A DNA stretch of 23,166 bases. Origin: a virus. The DNA lies in the IMG/VR virus record IMGVR_UViG_3300025132_000316, positions 1 through 23,166 of that record; one strand, given 5' to 3'. The notes beneath the pieces are model-generated. The model ran no database searches. It was given only the letters and a program-made list of their open reading frames with translations, and was not told the origin of the DNA. Shown here piece after piece: positions 1-9,400 of the stretch; position 1 is the first letter of the stretch; each line of letters opens with the position of its first letter. A program made the translations under genes and the position numbers.

Positions 1-480
1 GTTGTTTATGTTGATGAACCCGTTGATTGTTTTGCTAAAACTGGAATAGAAGTTAAACCTCTTTCAGTTCTTAAATATGATTTAGATGAACATTATGAAA
101 ATAATGGTCGCCTTTTAGGTCATAATATTGTTGCATTTGATTTACCTGTTTTAAGAGATTCAATGGACATATATTGTATCAGAAAGTATATGCAGAAAAA
201 AGCATATATTGATACAAGTTCTTCATTAGTTTCAGGACATGGTAAAAGAATTAGATTAAACAATTTAGTAAAACATTCATTGGGGGATTCAAAAACAATG
301 GATAGTGCAGATGCTCCCCTTTTATGGAAACAAGGAGATTTTAATACAGTTACAGAATACTGTCTTAAAGATACACAACTCGTCTATGATTTATGGAGAT
401 TTGGTCAAAATAATGGCTATGTATCTGCATATGATATAGACGAAGAAATTAAAAAACAATATGAGGTGAAATGGAAATGA
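1..480 (+). CDS. DEDDy-type 3'-5' exonuclease-like protein, C-terminal part (5' end outside window)
   Basis: The frame is open from base 1, so this is the last 159 codons of a longer gene. Motifs seen: GHNIVAFDLPVL (residues 40-51 of the visible part), matching the Exo II block of RNase H-fold exonucleases, and YCLKDTQLVYDLW near residue 120, matching the Exo III block with Tyr and Asp four residues apart (DEDDy type). The intervening NLVKHSLG and SADAPLLWKQGDF, and the trailing FGQNNGYV, resemble the RNase H-like domain found on some DEAD/DEAH helicases and stand-alone predicted exonucleases. The Exo I motif (DxE) must lie upstream and is not visible. The likely role is nucleic acid trimming in replication, repair or recombination. 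Its TGA stop overlaps the next gene's start (ATGA). A B-family polymerase exonuclease domain is less likely because the gene ends soon after Exo III. Confidence 0.7.
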   Translation, partial: VVYVDEPVDCFAKTGIEVKPLSVLKYDLDEHYENNGRLLGHNIVAFDLPVLRDSMDIYCIRKYMQKKAYIDTSSSLVSGHGKRIRLNNLVKHSLGDSKTMDSADAPLLWKQGDFNTVTEYCLKDTQLVYDLWRFGQNNGYVSAYDIDEEIKKQYEVKWK

Positions 481-623
481 GTGCATGGAGTTGGTTAGGC
501 TTACTATTATACATAATGCTTATGGCAGTATTCTTCTTTGCGGCCTTTGGAACATCAAATATGTCCGAAGATAGTATTGATGAATATATGGATAAATTGA
601 TTAGAGAGTCCGGTAGTAGATAA
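477..623 (+). CDS. 48-aa single-pass membrane protein
   Basis: This short gene starts in an ATGA overlap with the exonuclease-like gene and its TAA overlaps the ATG of the following gene (TAATG), so the three are probably translationally coupled. The product begins MSAWSW. A hydrophobic segment follows at about residues 7-25 (Leu, Ile, Met, Val, Phe, Ala), and the acidic-to-basic soluble tail of about 20 residues ends GSR. One transmembrane helix is the only feature I can support and no family is recognised. The tight overlaps on both sides are the main argument that it is a real gene. Confidence 0.6.
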   Translation: MSAWSWLGLLLYIMLMAVFFFAAFGTSNMSEDSIDEYMDKLIRESGSR

Positions 624-781
624 TGTCTTTAAAATGCGATTGTAAGTATTGTGGTCTTACTACGATACCTAAGAGAATACAAGGCATTTATGTTGGTTCG
701 ACAGAAACGATAAAATTATGGGAATGTCGAGAGTGCTTTTTTGTTTGGTCAGAAAAGAATCCTCTCGGAATGCCCGTTTAA
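623..781 (+). CDS. 52-aa zinc-ribbon-like protein
   Basis: The start ATG overlaps the preceding stop (TAATG). The product has KCDCKYC at residues 4-10 and ECREC at residues 34-38. This gives Cys-x2-Cys knuckles about 25 residues apart, a typical treble-clef or zinc-ribbon layout, with an extra Cys in the first knuckle. Between the knuckles lies a short basic and hydrophobic stretch (PKRIQGIYVG). Such mini zinc ribbons in viruses usually bind nucleic acid or a protein partner, but the target cannot be inferred here. It is the last gene of the rightward group and is followed at once by two T6 runs. Confidence 0.65.
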   Translation: MSLKCDCKYCGLTTIPKRIQGIYVGSTETIKLWECRECFFVWSEKNPLGMPV

Positions 782-800
782 AATTTTTTGAATTTTTTAC
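782..800 (+). terminator. Oligo-T terminator after the rightward genes
   Basis: Directly after the TAA at 779-781 come two T6 runs (784-789 and 793-798) separated by GAA. Archaeal RNA polymerase terminates on such oligo-T tracts without needing a hairpin. The position at the end of the rightward group and ahead of a convergent operon fits. There is no strong hairpin upstream of the T runs, so a classical bacterial intrinsic terminator is not indicated. Confidence 0.5.
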
Positions 801-809
801 AGACATATT

Positions 810-835
810 TTAGTATTTCAATATAGAAATACTAA
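810..835. repeat. Perfect 10-bp inverted repeat with 6-nt loop
   Basis: TTAGTATTTC (810-819) and GAAATACTAA (826-835) are exact inverted copies around the loop AATATA. The element lies just past the oligo-T terminator of the rightward genes and inside the interval between convergent transcription units. It could act as a bidirectional RNA hairpin or as a protein-binding palindrome. There is no oligo-T run directly after it on either strand. Confidence 0.6.
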
Positions 836-887
836 TTTCAGAATAATTAGGGATTATTATTTCATTTCTATTAGCCGACGGCGAGGG

Positions 888-896
888 TATTTAAAT
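888..896 (+). promoter_or_regulatory. TATA-like box (possible promoter of a small RNA)
   Basis: TATTTAAAT is a good match to an archaeal TATA box, in a gap with no gene start to explain it. A start site about 25 nt downstream on the plus strand would fall near 917-920 and the transcript would run through the GC-rich patch that follows. The core ATTTAAAT is palindromic, so direction cannot be decided from the box. The upstream GCGAGGG is purine-rich but not a clear BRE. Confidence 0.3.
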
Positions 897-917
897 CGGG
901 ATTTGTTTCAAAAAACA

Positions 918-1050
918 TCAACGATTGGGTCAGAAAAATACCTCGATACGATGCCCTAAATTATCTCTCAGGGACATCCCTGAATCATGCATGGGTGCGG
1001 TGGCCCCGACATATCCAACGGCCTCTCAGACCCCCTCAGAGGCTTGTATT
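918..1050 (+). ncRNA. Possible structured RNA or cis-acting site in the convergent gap
   Basis: No convincing gene covers this stretch. Bases 961-1043 are about 59% GC by hand count, against roughly 30% around them. They contain two hairpins: TCAGGG/CCCTGA (968-983) and GCCTCT/AGAGGC (1021-1026 with 1038-1043). The second is followed on the plus strand by TTGTATTTT. Together with the TATA-like box at 888 this has the layout of a small RNA gene of about 130 nt. The same sequence is also the 3' untranslated tail of the leftward operon, whose oligo-T stops on the minus strand would be at 934-938 or 910-915. A replication origin or packaging site is an alternative. It is not a tRNA, because no T-loop or acceptor stem is visible. 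Confidence 0.3.
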
Positions 1051-1143
1051 TTAATCACCATAAGATGTAAATAAAATTAACATCGCAATTATCAAAAGAA
1101 GTAAATTTATTACTCCATAAACAACCTTTGTTTTATTTTTCAT
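1051..1143 (-). CDS. 30-aa single-TM peptide at the end of the late operon
   Basis: One base after the tail fibre stop (TGA-T-ATG) a short frame encodes a peptide starting MKNKTKVVYG. It continues with an unbroken hydrophobic run at residues 11-25 (VINLLLLIIAMLILF) and a short polar end. The basic N-terminus followed by one transmembrane helix is the shape of many viral membrane peptides. The 1-nt spacing equals that between the two preceding genes, which supports translation by coupling, but no family is recognised and it could be a chance frame. A holin or other lysis accessory would fit the operon position. That is inference only. Confidence 0.45.
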   Translation of the reverse strand: MKNKTKVVYGVINLLLLIIAMLILFTSYGD

Positions 1144-1144
1144 A

Positions 1145-3070
1145 TCAACCAGTTTGTGAAATAACTAGCCAACCTTCACCAGTAGCCGCACCTTCATCAT
1201 AATTTGAATAGTTATTTGTATCATATCCATCAAGAATGTCTTGTAATTTTATATGAGTTTCATTTGCATCACCATATGCCATTATAGTAATTGTAGCCAT
1301 AGCAGGTAATGAAATTGTATTTGCGGCTGAAATAAAAGCATTAGAAGTTTGACCAAAATCAATATGTTCTTGAACATGGCCTGAATAAATTGTTGCAGTT
1401 TGATGACCTATATTTTTAAGAGTCATAGTAAACCCATGTGGAATACTATATGCAACAGGAGAACTACCAGTGGGTAATGCCCATAATTGGAAATATGTAT
1501 TACTACCTACTGATGTATCTAATAATGATAGTTTTTGTGGGAATAAACTTCCGGGAGTTCCACCACCTGACGGATTCGCGCCACCTGCAACTTTAATAGA
1601 GTTACTTTCACCCCATTGATGCGCTATTCCCCATGTTTCTCTAGTAGCAACATGAGCAGGGAATTTACCTAACATAGTTATTGCAGGATTTATAGCGTAA
1701 CTTGTTCCGGGATATACTTTACCTACATGCAAATCTAATTGTCCCATTTCAGCACCATTAGTAGCAGTAGCCAAACTACTAGTTATATAACTAGTTTCTT
1801 TTTGAGTTCCAGAAGCATTTTCTACTTCAAACTTCATTCCTACTCCAAGTCCATGAGTAGCAGTTCCAGAAGTAGTTTCAGTTAATTTAAATGGATAAAC
1901 AATAGCATTTGTTGTTGCATCACTATTTTGAACTTCTAATAAATTATCAGGTGAATTAGTTCCAATACCTACTTTACCGTCTGTATGGATTCTCATTCTT
2001 TCTACAACAGTATCAGTATCAGCAATTTTAGTGCTAAAAGTCATAATAGAAGTCCCTGTTCCATCACCACCGCCTGATTTTAAATGTAAATCCCCACCAT
2101 TAATATTAGAACCATTCGTTGCAGTAGAACCTGCTTCAATAGTTAAATCACGACCCGCAGTAGAAGAAGTAGTAGCAGCGACTTTTAATGTTGAATCCTG
2201 TGCATTACCATAATTAATATCACCACCATTAACAGTTAAATCAGTTGTAGTAGTTAATCCACCACCAATAGTTACATTATCACTTGTGTCCATAGTAATA
2301 GTGCTTCCACCATCAGAAGCCTGTATTTCATTTCCTCCAACCTTTAGATTATTACCAATAGTTACATTATCACTAGCATCTAACGTAATTGTTGAACCAC
2401 CATCAGAAGCCTGAATTATATTCCCTCCGACTTTAATATTACCATTAAACGCAGCAAGACCCGCTTCACTCATATCTAATGTTAAAGCAGTAATAGCACT
2501 AGAACTATCGGTTCCTTTGAATCTAATATCTTTATCTGCTACTTTAGCAGTAATATCAGTATGACCTGCATCTGATACAACAGATAATGTTTCAGTATAT
2601 CCTGAATCATCATAACCTATACTTAAATTATTTTCAGTTTTATTTAAAGTAAGATATTGAATACCAACATTTGCTGTCCCATTATGAGTAATAACAGCAA
2701 TAATAGTATCTCCTGCCGTATATTCTGGAACTAGATTTGCAGCAGTAGGGTTTCTTATAGTTAATACAGGCGCGGTAGCATGACTATTAGCAATTAATAA
2801 ATGATAACCATTAGTATAAGTAGAACTCAATGTTAAATTATTTACGGCAGCAACCGCTAATCTTTTACCATCTCTAAAAATAACACCTGCTCCTACATCA
2901 ATTTGTGTTGCACTATCAATTGTAATATCAAATCCACTTATTGCATAGTTTTGCCCTAAGCCATCAGAAAGTGCTTTAATAATTCCTGTATGTGGAAAAT
3001 CCACACCATCAGTAATTTGTGCATTTGGGTTAGTATGACTTTTACTGTAATAATTAGGGTTACTTACCAT
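1145..3070 (-). CDS. Tail fibre / receptor-binding-type protein (641 aa)
   Basis: A 641-residue protein rich in Gly, Ser, Thr, Asn and Asp with almost no hydrophobic core stretches, as in extended trimeric fibres. The N-terminal part (residues 20-75) carries the AISGFDITIDS...DVGAGVIFRDGKR pattern seen in fibre proteins of many marine viruses. Residues about 210-269 are two copies of a 30-residue beta repeat (VGGN-IQASDGGSTIT-D-SDNVTIG). Residues about 366-380 hold the motif GKVGIGTNSP-LLEVQ, typical of tail-fibre stalks ahead of a tip domain. The C-terminal 100 residues form a separate Tyr/Asn/Gly-rich beta region, perhaps the receptor-binding tip. No Ser/Lys autoprotease dyad of an intramolecular chaperone is evident. 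The RBS GGAGGTC is 7-8 nt ahead and the gene starts one base after the previous stop. Confidence 0.75.
   Translation of the reverse strand: MVSNPNYYSKSHTNPNAQITDGVDFPHTGIIKALSDGLGQNYAISGFDITIDSATQIDVGAGVIFRDGKRLAVAAVNNLTLSSTYTNGYHLLIANSHATAPVLTIRNPTAANLVPEYTAGDTIIAVITHNGTANVGIQYLTLNKTENNLSIGYDDSGYTETLSVVSDAGHTDITAKVADKDIRFKGTDSSSAITALTLDMSEAGLAAFNGNIKVGGNIIQASDGGSTITLDASDNVTIGNNLKVGGNEIQASDGGSTITMDTSDNVTIGGGLTTTTDLTVNGGDINYGNAQDSTLKVAATTSSTAGRDLTIEAGSTATNGSNINGGDLHLKSGGGDGTGTSIMTFSTKIADTDTVVERMRIHTDGKVGIGTNSPDNLLEVQNSDATTNAIVYPFKLTETTSGTATHGLGVGMKFEVENASGTQKETSYITSSLATATNGAEMGQLDLHVGKVYPGTSYAINPAITMLGKFPAHVATRETWGIAHQWGESNSIKVAGGANPSGGGTPGSLFPQKLSLLDTSVGSNTYFQLWALPTGSSPVAYSIPHGFTMTLKNIGHQTATIYSGHVQEHIDFGQTSNAFISAANTISLPAMATITIMAYGDANETHIKLQDILDGYDTNNYSNYDEGAATGEGWLVISQTG
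2264..2443 (-). repeat. Two tandem 90-bp in-frame repeats in the fibre gene
   Basis: Units 2264-2353 and 2354-2443 share long blocks, including ACCAATAGTTACATTATCAC and CCACCATCAGAAGCCTG as read on the plus strand. Each unit encodes 30 residues. Differences are mostly at third positions or are conservative, so this is a duplicated beta-stalk module that has begun to diverge. Confidence 0.75.
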
Positions 3071-3071
3071 A

Positions 3072-3488
3072 TTATTCGACCTCCGCCACTAATGTGATAT
3101 TAACTGTATCTGATGCCGTAAATGGCCCTAAAGCATCAAAATTGAATCTAGCAACCATAACTGTATCTGTTGTTGTAGCAGTAGCAGTAACAGAACCAGT
3201 TAAAGCCATATTGGTTTGCATTTGTGTAAACTGGGCTTCATTAGTAGGTAATACAGCAAAAATACCAAACTCTCTTATTGTTTCACCATTTAGTGAATTA
3301 AAGGTTGCATTAAAATCAACTACATTTTCATCTGATAATACTGTTGAAAATGATGATGAAGATGAAACTACTGAATCTAAATCATTACTTGATGGATTGG
3401 TATTATCACCACCATTACCTACTTTTGCACTCGTTGTAAATGTTTTTAAAAACATAGCCATTCTTCGTTTCGTTTCTTCAGTTATCAT
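3072..3488 (-). CDS. Small tail-tip / baseplate protein (138 aa)
   Basis: The start overlaps the stop of the giant hub gene (ATGA), and its TAA is one base before the tail fibre start. The gene therefore links hub and fibre, and a connector or adaptor position at the tail tip is likely. The N-terminus (MITEETKRRMAMFLKTF) is helical and basic, a Ser-rich linker lies near residues 41-50, and the rest is beta-type. The segment NGETIREFGIF (about residues 68-78) resembles the conserved IREvGLF block of many baseplate and tail-fibre attachment proteins, and VARFNFDALGPFTASDTVNI looks like the strand that usually follows it. The exact family cannot be named. RBS AAGGAGAT lies upstream. Confidence 0.55.
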   Translation of the reverse strand: MITEETKRRMAMFLKTFTTSAKVGNGGDNTNPSSNDLDSVVSSSSSFSTVLSDENVVDFNATFNSLNGETIREFGIFAVLPTNEAQFTQMQTNMALTGSVTATATTTDTVMVARFNFDALGPFTASDTVNITLVAEVE

Positions 3489-6400
3489 AAGTTTATCTCC
3501 TTTAATGTAGTAGTGCTTGAACCGGTTCCTCCGGTAAATCCTAACGTAGTGGTTCCTGTATTTAATGTTTGAGCAAAACCCAATGTGAATGTTCCTGCAC
3601 TAGTAGTTTTAGTTATTATTAATTTAATTGGTTTTACTTTATATTGTTCAAGATTGATAGCAGTTTCTTCATTTTCTTTGAAAGTTTGTCCACGAATAAA
3701 CGCCTTTGATTTTTTATTATCAATCAATATTTCTGCTAATTTTGCTTGTAAACCTGAATTAAAAACACCTAATTCTAATTCTAGAGGCCCTAAACCATAT
3801 TTTATTCCTAAAACTAAATATTCGCCTCTAGTTATCCCATTATATTTAGATTCAAAATCTACCACATCACCAACTCTTAAATATTTTAATTTATCAGAAC
3901 TTAATGATACTGTAACTCTTTTACTATTTTCAGTATGTTGTTGAAGTAATCTCCTTGCTTCTGTGTTTACTTCTTCTTGAGTATTTAAAGATTCATCTGT
4001 AATTTCTAATGCTTTTGTTTTATGTTTCTTAATTCCTTTAATATCTCTAACTCTAGATTTTACTCCTCTGCCATAAACAGTAATATCATTATAATAATCA
4101 AATAATGAATTTTCTCTACTTACACTAGTAATTTTATAATCTGAATTTTCATCTGTTATATAGGCTTTAATAAAATTACTACTATCCAATATTTTAGTTA
4201 ATGAAATAACATCATTATTAAAATCTAATCGTTTGTTTTTTAATCTTGCTAAGAAATTAATCGCTGAATAAGCATCTGCTCCCTGAAAGTTTGGCCCTAT
4301 GAAATACTCAAACTCAGGTATTGTATTATCAAATTGTATATTATTCCTCTCTAAAATATCATTAATTATATCTTCTGCTTCTAATGTAATACTCACCGAA
4401 CAACCAATTTTTGCTTTAGATGCCTTTCTTAAAGAAACGGGTCTAGGCGATGTAATTGTAAAGGGAGTTGAAAAGGAAACTATACCAACCTGCCGTTTAA
4501 ATTTAGAACCGAAAGTTAGAGTAGGAACTGTATAAGTTGCTGTATCAGGAAAATTATTATTACTAGAATTTTTAGATGCAGTAAATAAATCTATCTTTAA
4601 ATTTTGTTTATATTTTTCTTCACCATCAGTAGTATAAAAAGTATAATTACCTTCACTTAAACCGGTTCCAAAGAAATTTTCAGGACTTCTAACGACATAA
4701 TCATTTCCATCTCCTAATCTATCAGAATCAACAATAACATACATTGATAATACTCCCTCCTTATAACCTGAAACTACACTTCTTTCAGCATTTACCACTT
4801 CTGCTTCTGTTGAAGTTGTATTACCTAAAACAGAATTTTGAAAACTATTTGAACTTGGAACATCCTTATACATTTTATCACTTCTAGGTTCTTTAGTATA
4901 TTCGGATTTAAGTGTATAAAATTCTAATTCATTAGGTGTATTTTCATGAAAACAAACTTCAGATGGTTTCAAGATTCTAAAATATCTATTAAATGGTGTT
5001 GCTGAATCAGTTATATTTCCATCCACAACTATTTTATGAGTTATACCATTTGCATCCCCTATAATTGTATGTGAAACAACATAATATATATTATTTGGTT
5101 GTAAGGAATAAGAAGAAACTTCATTCATATCATAACCAGTATATACATTTGCTGATGCTTCATTTAAATCAGTAATATATCCATCCATTGATGCTAAATA
5201 ATAACCTGTTAAATTTGGTGCAAAATCTAACCAATAATTATTAGGATGATAATTACCTGTTCCATCAGGAGTTATATTACTACTATCATAATTATTAATG
5301 TGGATTTCAGTATGTGTTCTAGTTCCTTTTGTTACAATATTCATAGCAGGGTATGTTCCACTCATATCAGTTTGTGCTTTTAATGCAAGTATAGGTTTAA
5401 AGAAATATTCACAACCTACTCCTAAATAATCACCACTTTGAATATTAATATCTTTAGCAAACGTATCTTCCAATGGTAAAAATATTGAAGTATATCTCTT
5501 ACCACTAGTTTCTGCATCTACTTTAAGTGAAATACCTCCATTAGCAACAGGAATACACATCCCATTTATAGAAGATACATTTATTTTTTGAGTATCATTT
5601 GAAGAACCATCAGGAGCAGCATCTAAAGAATATTTATCAAATAAAACTACTCTTGAAGGATAATAAATATTAGTTTTTAATAAATTTTGTCTATTACCAA
5701 TAATACTAGAAGAGTTATTTCCCTGTGATTCTGTTTGAAATGCTTCTATAACTCTAGATGGGTGAATAAAATCCTCTGGGTCATGCGTCGTTCCACTAGC
5801 CCTTTTAACTGTAAAAGTTGCTTCATTTGCACTTGTTGAACTATCATAAATATCTGTATTAGTTATTTTAAAAGTATTTCCATTGGAAGCCGAACCAATA
5901 GTTGTTATTTCAATAGTTACTTCTCTTCTATAATGACTTGATACAGTAACTTTAACTCTTAAATCTGTTACACCCGAACCATCAGTTGCTACTGGTGTTA
6001 TATTAGCATATTCACCCGGAGTTCTTTCACCCGGATTTAATAAACCACCAAGAAGTTTCCTATTACTCCCATATTCAACAAAAGAATAACCATCATTTTG
6101 AAACACAAGGGCATTAAAATTTTCATAAGAACCCGTTGTCTTTTGTTCTAAATAAAATGGTATTTGTAGTGCTTGTTCACTGTCTTGTTCTGATTTATAA
6201 TTTACATTATCATGTTTAAAAGTTGCAGTTTCTGAATTAAATACGCCTCCTTTATACATTTGAAATCCTTCATTTTGTTTAGGAGTAGAACGACTCCCTT
6301 TCATATTATGCAAAGTATCTTCTTTTCCTTGCCCCTTTACAATTGTATTAATAGTTTCATTACCAGATAAATAAGTAGATACTCTATGATGTAACTTACT

Positions 6401-9400
6401 ATTATTTTCTGGAAAATTACCATCCGTATCAGAATTTATTCCATTAGGATTATCTTGACCTGCTCCTATATTAAGAATTATATCCCCTGAAACAACCGAA
6501 CTAACTTTACCTAACATATTTCCATCAGGATAAAAGGCATAATCTCCAGCAGTAAAATGATTTGCACCCGAACCTAATATTGGAACTTTTATTGTATCAG
6601 GGCTTCCTGATGTATAAATCATAGCACCATTAACAGTCATTACTTTTGCTGATGCAAATTCAATACTAGAATGAGCCGAATAAACAAAATTAGGTATTGT
6701 AGTATGTTTTTCTATAATATTTTCAGGGTCTACAATATTAAAATGCCAATCAAAACATAATTCAGTTAAACGCATCACACCAAATCTATTTAATTCAGAT
6801 GGTTCATGAGAAGATTCAGATATAGTTAATGTTTCATAATTTTCATCAGTATTATTACTACGGTTTAATTTACCCAAAATATCTTGATATTCAATTAAAC
6901 TTTCTTCTAGAGTTGGTTCCCCATATATCATAATATTATAATCAGCGAATGATTTACTACCATTTAAAATATTACTTTCTCTAGTTTTAGAATCAGGATA
7001 AATGTCCGAAGGAGAGAAAATAAAATATTTTTCTGCACTTTTATGTATATGCTCTAAATATTCTTTTGCTCTACGGATAGCATTTAATCGCCCTTGATTT
7101 TCTTCACTAAATTGTGATTCTCTACCTAAACTTCCTCGCGCCCAATCTACATCAGAATCTAAATGCGATTTAGGTAAACATAAAACCTTTGATTGTTTAT
7201 TAGAAGAAGTATCAAGTAATGCAAAATTATGTGGTAGATAATCAGAACGAGCATTTGTTGATTTATAATTATTTGCATCTAAAAAGTTACTACCAACAAG
7301 AGGTCTATTTTCGGTCAATTCGTGAGGAGTTTGAATATTAACACTAGTTTTTGGAGTAGTATAAGTGCTAAATGTTGCATTAAAGGCACTACCCGGATAA
7401 AAATTATATGAAGATGCTGCTGTTTTTAATTCACTATTAGTTCCCATAATTGGTTGAGTATTCGTCATATTAACTATAATATTATTATTACCAATTAATC
7501 CAGAATCAGATGCATGTAAATCCAAATATCTGTATAAATTTCTCCCATGAAATGTTTCTGATGTTATATCGTGAAAACCAATCGGTCTATTTCCTCTTGA
7601 ATATTGAGGATTTACTAATTGAACTACACCGCCAGAATCTATATTATTTTTATTTAAGAAATAAAGTTGTTTGTTAGAATAAGTAGAGATGATATATATT
7701 TTTTCACTAGCAGTAGAAGTATATTCCCTATCTAAAGAAATTTGATAATTAAAGGTAGTGGTATTAGAAGTATGTTTTCTTTTCCATAAAACCTTTCCAA
7801 TAACAGTTCCATCTGATTTATAGATATATCCAGATTGTAATGTAGAATGAGTAAAAGGTATATTAGCCCAAGTTCCACCTTGAATAGTAAAATTATTTGC
7901 AGTTACTCCAGCAGAAAATGTCCAACCAGAATCTGCTAAAGTTTCTAAAGTAGTATTTTCTTCATTAATATTTACTCTTGCTAAAATTGCTGGATTTATT
8001 GGTGCTAATTCAATTGTGCTTTTGTTAGTTTTTTGCTCAATATCAATTACATCATAAGTCATAACACTATTTACAATTTTAGATTCAGCATATTTTTTAT
8101 AATACTCTGAATGCTCTAAACCAGTTAAGGCACAATAAAAATTACTATCGTTGCTTATATTATCTGGAGATGTAATATTATATCCTCTAGCATCCTCGTT
8201 TGTATTTAATGAAGAACCAATTAAAGTAATATCAGTATTTAAATCCATTCCTGAAGAGAAAATTAAACCTTTATTTGCACTTGCGTCTAAAGATGTTGCA
8301 GAATTAACTTTATTGTTATTAGATTGAATTGCTTTAGAAAAAGATAATAATGGATATGAAGTAAAATGTATTGGCTCAGTATTTGAAAGCGAAGTCATAG
8401 CACCATCTTTTAATGTAATTTCATTTGTTCCATCATCAAATGATGCTACTTCACCGACAAAATGCTTATCAGAATTGAAAATTAATTGCCCAACATATAT
8501 TGCTTGTGTTCCAGCAGAATCACCATCATGATGATTTAATGTAATAGTAGTAGCATTAATAGCCACCGAACCTACTGAATATATATCAGAAGAACCATTC
8601 GATATTGTTCCCGACTCTACAATAGGCCCATATGTTGAATATACCATATCTTCTGAATGAGTGTAATTTCTATTAATTATTGGTCCAAGTAATTCTCTAA
8701 CTTTATTTCTTCCAATAATTTTAAATGTTGGCATTCCGTGTAAAGATTCTTCTATAATTATTTCTACAACACCCTCAAATATTTTTTTGTCTATAATATA
8801 TCCACCAACATAAAAATCTAAAATATGTTGAATTAAATTTGAATTAAATCTGGTTGTTGTATATGTTAAAGTAACAAAATTATTATTAGTATCTGCTGTG
8901 GCGAAAGGTAATCTTGTTCCTGCTAAAGTTCCTTGAGTTAAGAAAATTTCTAAATCTGAAATTCTAGAATCTAATTCAAAATCAACTATTAAATTTTGAG
9001 TTATTGTAGACCATCGCGGCCTGTATGCAAGTTCACTAGAATAATTTGCTTGTAGTCCACCACTCGACCTACTGCTAATACTAGTTCCATAATGACTAAT
9101 CGTTAAAGTTTGGCTATTAGAACTAACCGAACTAATAGCACTAATACTATAATAATGATTACCTAATTTAATATCTTGATAATCACTACCACTTTTCAAT
9201 AAATTAGTTAAATCTTGGCCGTTTTCTAAAGTTACAGTCAATGATGTTGAACCAGATGTTCCAGTAAATGTTCCTATTAATTGTGCATCATATTCACTAC
9301 TCATGCTATTATGAGTTAAATTTTTTCTTACAGTTAGTGGGTCATTTTCCTTTATCTTACTAGACATAATTCTTTGAGCGTCGGTGAATTTTATTTCACA

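Noticed and set aside
918-1050. tRNA gene in the GC-rich patch
   Set aside because: No GTTCRA T-loop, no 7-bp acceptor stem and no CCA or anticodon arm could be aligned.
987-1075. Two 27-codon plus-strand frames starting at 987 and 991 in the GC-rich patch
   Set aside because: Both stay open only because stop codons are rare in GC-rich sequence; neither has a ribosome binding site or recognisable protein pattern.
2264-2443. CRISPR-like repeat array
   Set aside because: There are only two units, in frame within a fibre gene, with no spacers.
3094-3510. Plus-strand open frame of 138 codons opposite the small tail-tip gene
   Set aside because: It is antisense to a well-supported gene, has no ribosome binding site, and its composition is that of a complement shadow.
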